In this document: positions 14,011-15,001 of the stretch, piece after piece
How the letters are laid out: each line of letters starts with the position of its first letter
Position numbering within the stretch: position 1 is the stretch's first letter
Assembly (NCBI GenBank): GCA_013215515.1
Contig: JABSPC010000183.1
Location: 1 to 15,001 of the forward strand
DNA length: 15,001 nt
Direction: 5' to 3'
Source of the DNA: Crocinitomicaceae bacterium
Lineage (GTDB): Bacteria; Bacteroidota; Bacteroidia; Flavobacteriales_D; Crocinitomicaceae
Notes under the pieces: generated by a model
Database searches by the model: none
Seen by the model: the letters and a program-made list of their open reading frames with translations, nothing else
Told to the model about the DNA's origin: nothing
Program-made: the position numbers and the translations under genes

Positions 14011-14673
14011 ATGAGCACATTTTCGATAATAATTACGGCTGGCGGAATAGGAAAGCGGATGGGAGTTAAGCTTCCAAAACAATTCATGCTCATTAAAGAG
14101 CGTCCGCTTTTGATGTACACAATTGAACAATTTTACCACTTTGATTCAAAGGCTCAAATTATTCTAACTCTACCTTCAGAATGGAAAGAACATTGGGAAA
14201 GGTTGATATACGAAAATGACTTTAAAATCCCACACCGAATTATTGAAGGAGGATCAGAACGTTATCATTCAGTAAAAAAGGCGCTCGAATTGTGTAGAGG
14301 CGACTACGTTATGGTTCATGACGGAGTTCGACCATTGGTTGATTCAGAAACGATTAAAGCATGTGCAATTGCAGTGAAATCGCGAAAAGCTGTTGTACCT
14401 GTGATTCCGATAAATGAATCAATGCGTCAGATTAATGGTAGTTCTTCTAAAGCAGTGAATCGAACAGAGTTTAGAACGGTTCAAACACCGCAATGTTTTG
14501 AGCGTTCGATCTTGGTAAATGCTTACGAGCAGGATTTTCATAAAGGGATTACCGATGACGCTGGGTTGGTTGAAGAATCAGGAGTTAAAATCCACATCGT
14601 TCAAGGAAATCTTGAAAATATTAAGATCACAACAAAAACAGACTTGTTGTATGCAGAACAATTGCTTAAATAA
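14011..14673 (+). CDS. ispD: 2-C-methyl-D-erythritol 4-phosphate cytidylyltransferase
   Basis: IspD joins CTP and 2-C-methyl-D-erythritol 4-phosphate to give CDP-ME in the non-mevalonate isoprenoid pathway, in the cytosol. The 220-residue length fits. The nucleotide-binding loop is TAGGIGKRMG at 9-18, with R16 and K23 (PKQF) at the catalytic positions; DGVRP lies at 104-108; R151 and K206 (NIKITTKTDL) match the conserved substrate-binding residues; TDDAGLVE lies at 181-188. This separates it from other sugar nucleotidyltransferases. The start is the first ATG after the -7-like box. Other pathway genes are not in the window. A metF-like gene begins 61 bases downstream with its own promoter. 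Confidence 0.96.
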   Translation: MSTFSIIITAGGIGKRMGVKLPKQFMLIKERPLLMYTIEQFYHFDSKAQIILTLPSEWKEHWERLIYENDFKIPHRIIEGGSERYHSVKKALELCRGDYVMVHDGVRPLVDSETIKACAIAVKSRKAVVPVIPINESMRQINGSSSKAVNRTEFRTVQTPQCFERSILVNAYEQDFHKGITDDAGLVEESGVKIHIVQGNLENIKITTKTDLLYAEQLLK

Positions 14674-14683
14674 ACATAATTTT

Positions 14684-14715
14684 TTGTCGCGAGAAATTCA
14701 ATAAGTGTATCTTTG
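14684..14715 (+). promoter_or_regulatory. Bacteroidota promoter for the metF-like gene
   Basis: A -33 TTG (14684-14686, within a T run) and an exact -7 TATCTTTG (14708-14715) are separated by 21 bases, the best two-part match to the Bacteroidota promoter in the window. It ends 19 bases before the ATG at 14735. Confidence 0.65.
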
Positions 14716-14734
14716 CCGTCTATTCTATTGACAA

Positions 14735-15001
14735 ATGAAAGTAACGGATCACCTTAAGGCATCTGACGAGACATTGTTCTCTTTTGAAATTTTACCTCCA
14801 TTGAAGGGGAAAAGTATTCAATCAATTTTTGATGGGATTGATCCTTTGATGGAATTCAAGCCTAAATTTATCAATGTAACCTACCATCGCGAGGAGTTCA
14901 TTTACAAAGAACGTGAGAATGGATTGCTAGAAAAAATAGCAATTCGTAAACGCCCTGGAACTGTCGGAATTTGTGCGGCTATTATGAATAAATACCAAGT
15001 A
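14735..15001 (+). CDS. metF: methylenetetrahydrofolate reductase, N-terminal part (partial)
   Basis: The first 89 residues of a 5,10-methylenetetrahydrofolate reductase, the flavoenzyme that makes 5-methyl-THF for methionine synthesis. The frame is open to the window end. The N-terminus shows SFEILPPLKG at about 16-25 (family pattern FEFFPPK), where the Glu is the catalytic acid, and then PKFINVTYHRE near 46-56, where other members have FVSVTYGA. The remaining barrel lies outside the window. The start ATG follows a good promoter by 19 bases. The phrase LKGKSIQSI and the YHRE ending of the second motif are typical of Bacteroidota versions as I know them. Confidence 0.85.
   Translation, partial: MKVTDHLKASDETLFSFEILPPLKGKSIQSIFDGIDPLMEFKPKFINVTYHREEFIYKERENGLLEKIAIRKRPGTVGICAAIMNKYQV

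Noticed and set aside
1..15001. Defence island, CRISPR array, prophage, integron or biosynthetic cluster
   Set aside because: No direct-repeat arrays, integrases, transposases or defence-type genes were seen. The genes are mostly housekeeping, so a new multi-gene system is not supported by this window.

Overview
The window looks like a chromosomal housekeeping stretch from a member of the Bacteroidota, most likely of the order Flavobacteriales. The evidence is: AT-rich DNA; the Bacteroidota -7 promoter element TAnnTTTG in front of several genes; a type IX secretion (T9SS) C-terminal sorting domain; a DUF4286-rsmA pair; a purH-mreB pair; and a two-domain M14 peptidase of the kind common in this phylum. 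The family assignment is inference. I see no tRNA, rRNA, CRISPR array, insertion sequence or prophage.

Layout. Positions 1-231 hold a possible gene end on + and a doubtful small ORF on -. mreB (231-1256) and purH (1341-2870) lie on -. Divergent from purH is an orphan OmpR-type response regulator (3014-3697), followed by a perfect 19-bp inverted repeat. Next comes a + strand pair, dCMP deaminase and S41 C-terminal processing protease (3901-5917), overlapping by 11 nt. On - are a probably frameshifted small membrane-protein gene (5955-6409) and a secreted cytochrome c / copper monooxygenase-like / T9SS fusion (6424-8001). The 8002-8298 gap contains a terminator-like hairpin and two other palindromes that no called gene explains. 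On + follow a single-pass membrane protein of unknown function (8299-9897), the DUF4286-rsmA operon (10025-11106) and a small membrane protein (11208-11417). A bidirectional-looking terminator separates these from an M14 carboxypeptidase-like gene on - (11495-13933). Divergent from that is ispD (14011-14673), and the start of a metF-like gene (14735 onward) runs off the end.

How the genes relate. Most are unrelated housekeeping functions: purine synthesis (purH), cell shape (mreB), pyrimidine nucleotide supply (dCMP deaminase), envelope proteolysis (S41), 16S rRNA maturation (rsmA), isoprenoid precursor synthesis (ispD) and one-carbon metabolism (metF). I do not see a clear new multi-gene system. 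The parts most worth a second look are the leader region at 8055-8250, the disrupted gene at 5955-6409, the 8-nt periodic tract in front of the DUF4286 gene, the 19-bp palindrome at 3704-3760, the heme/copper fusion protein, and a nine-base G tract inside mreB.
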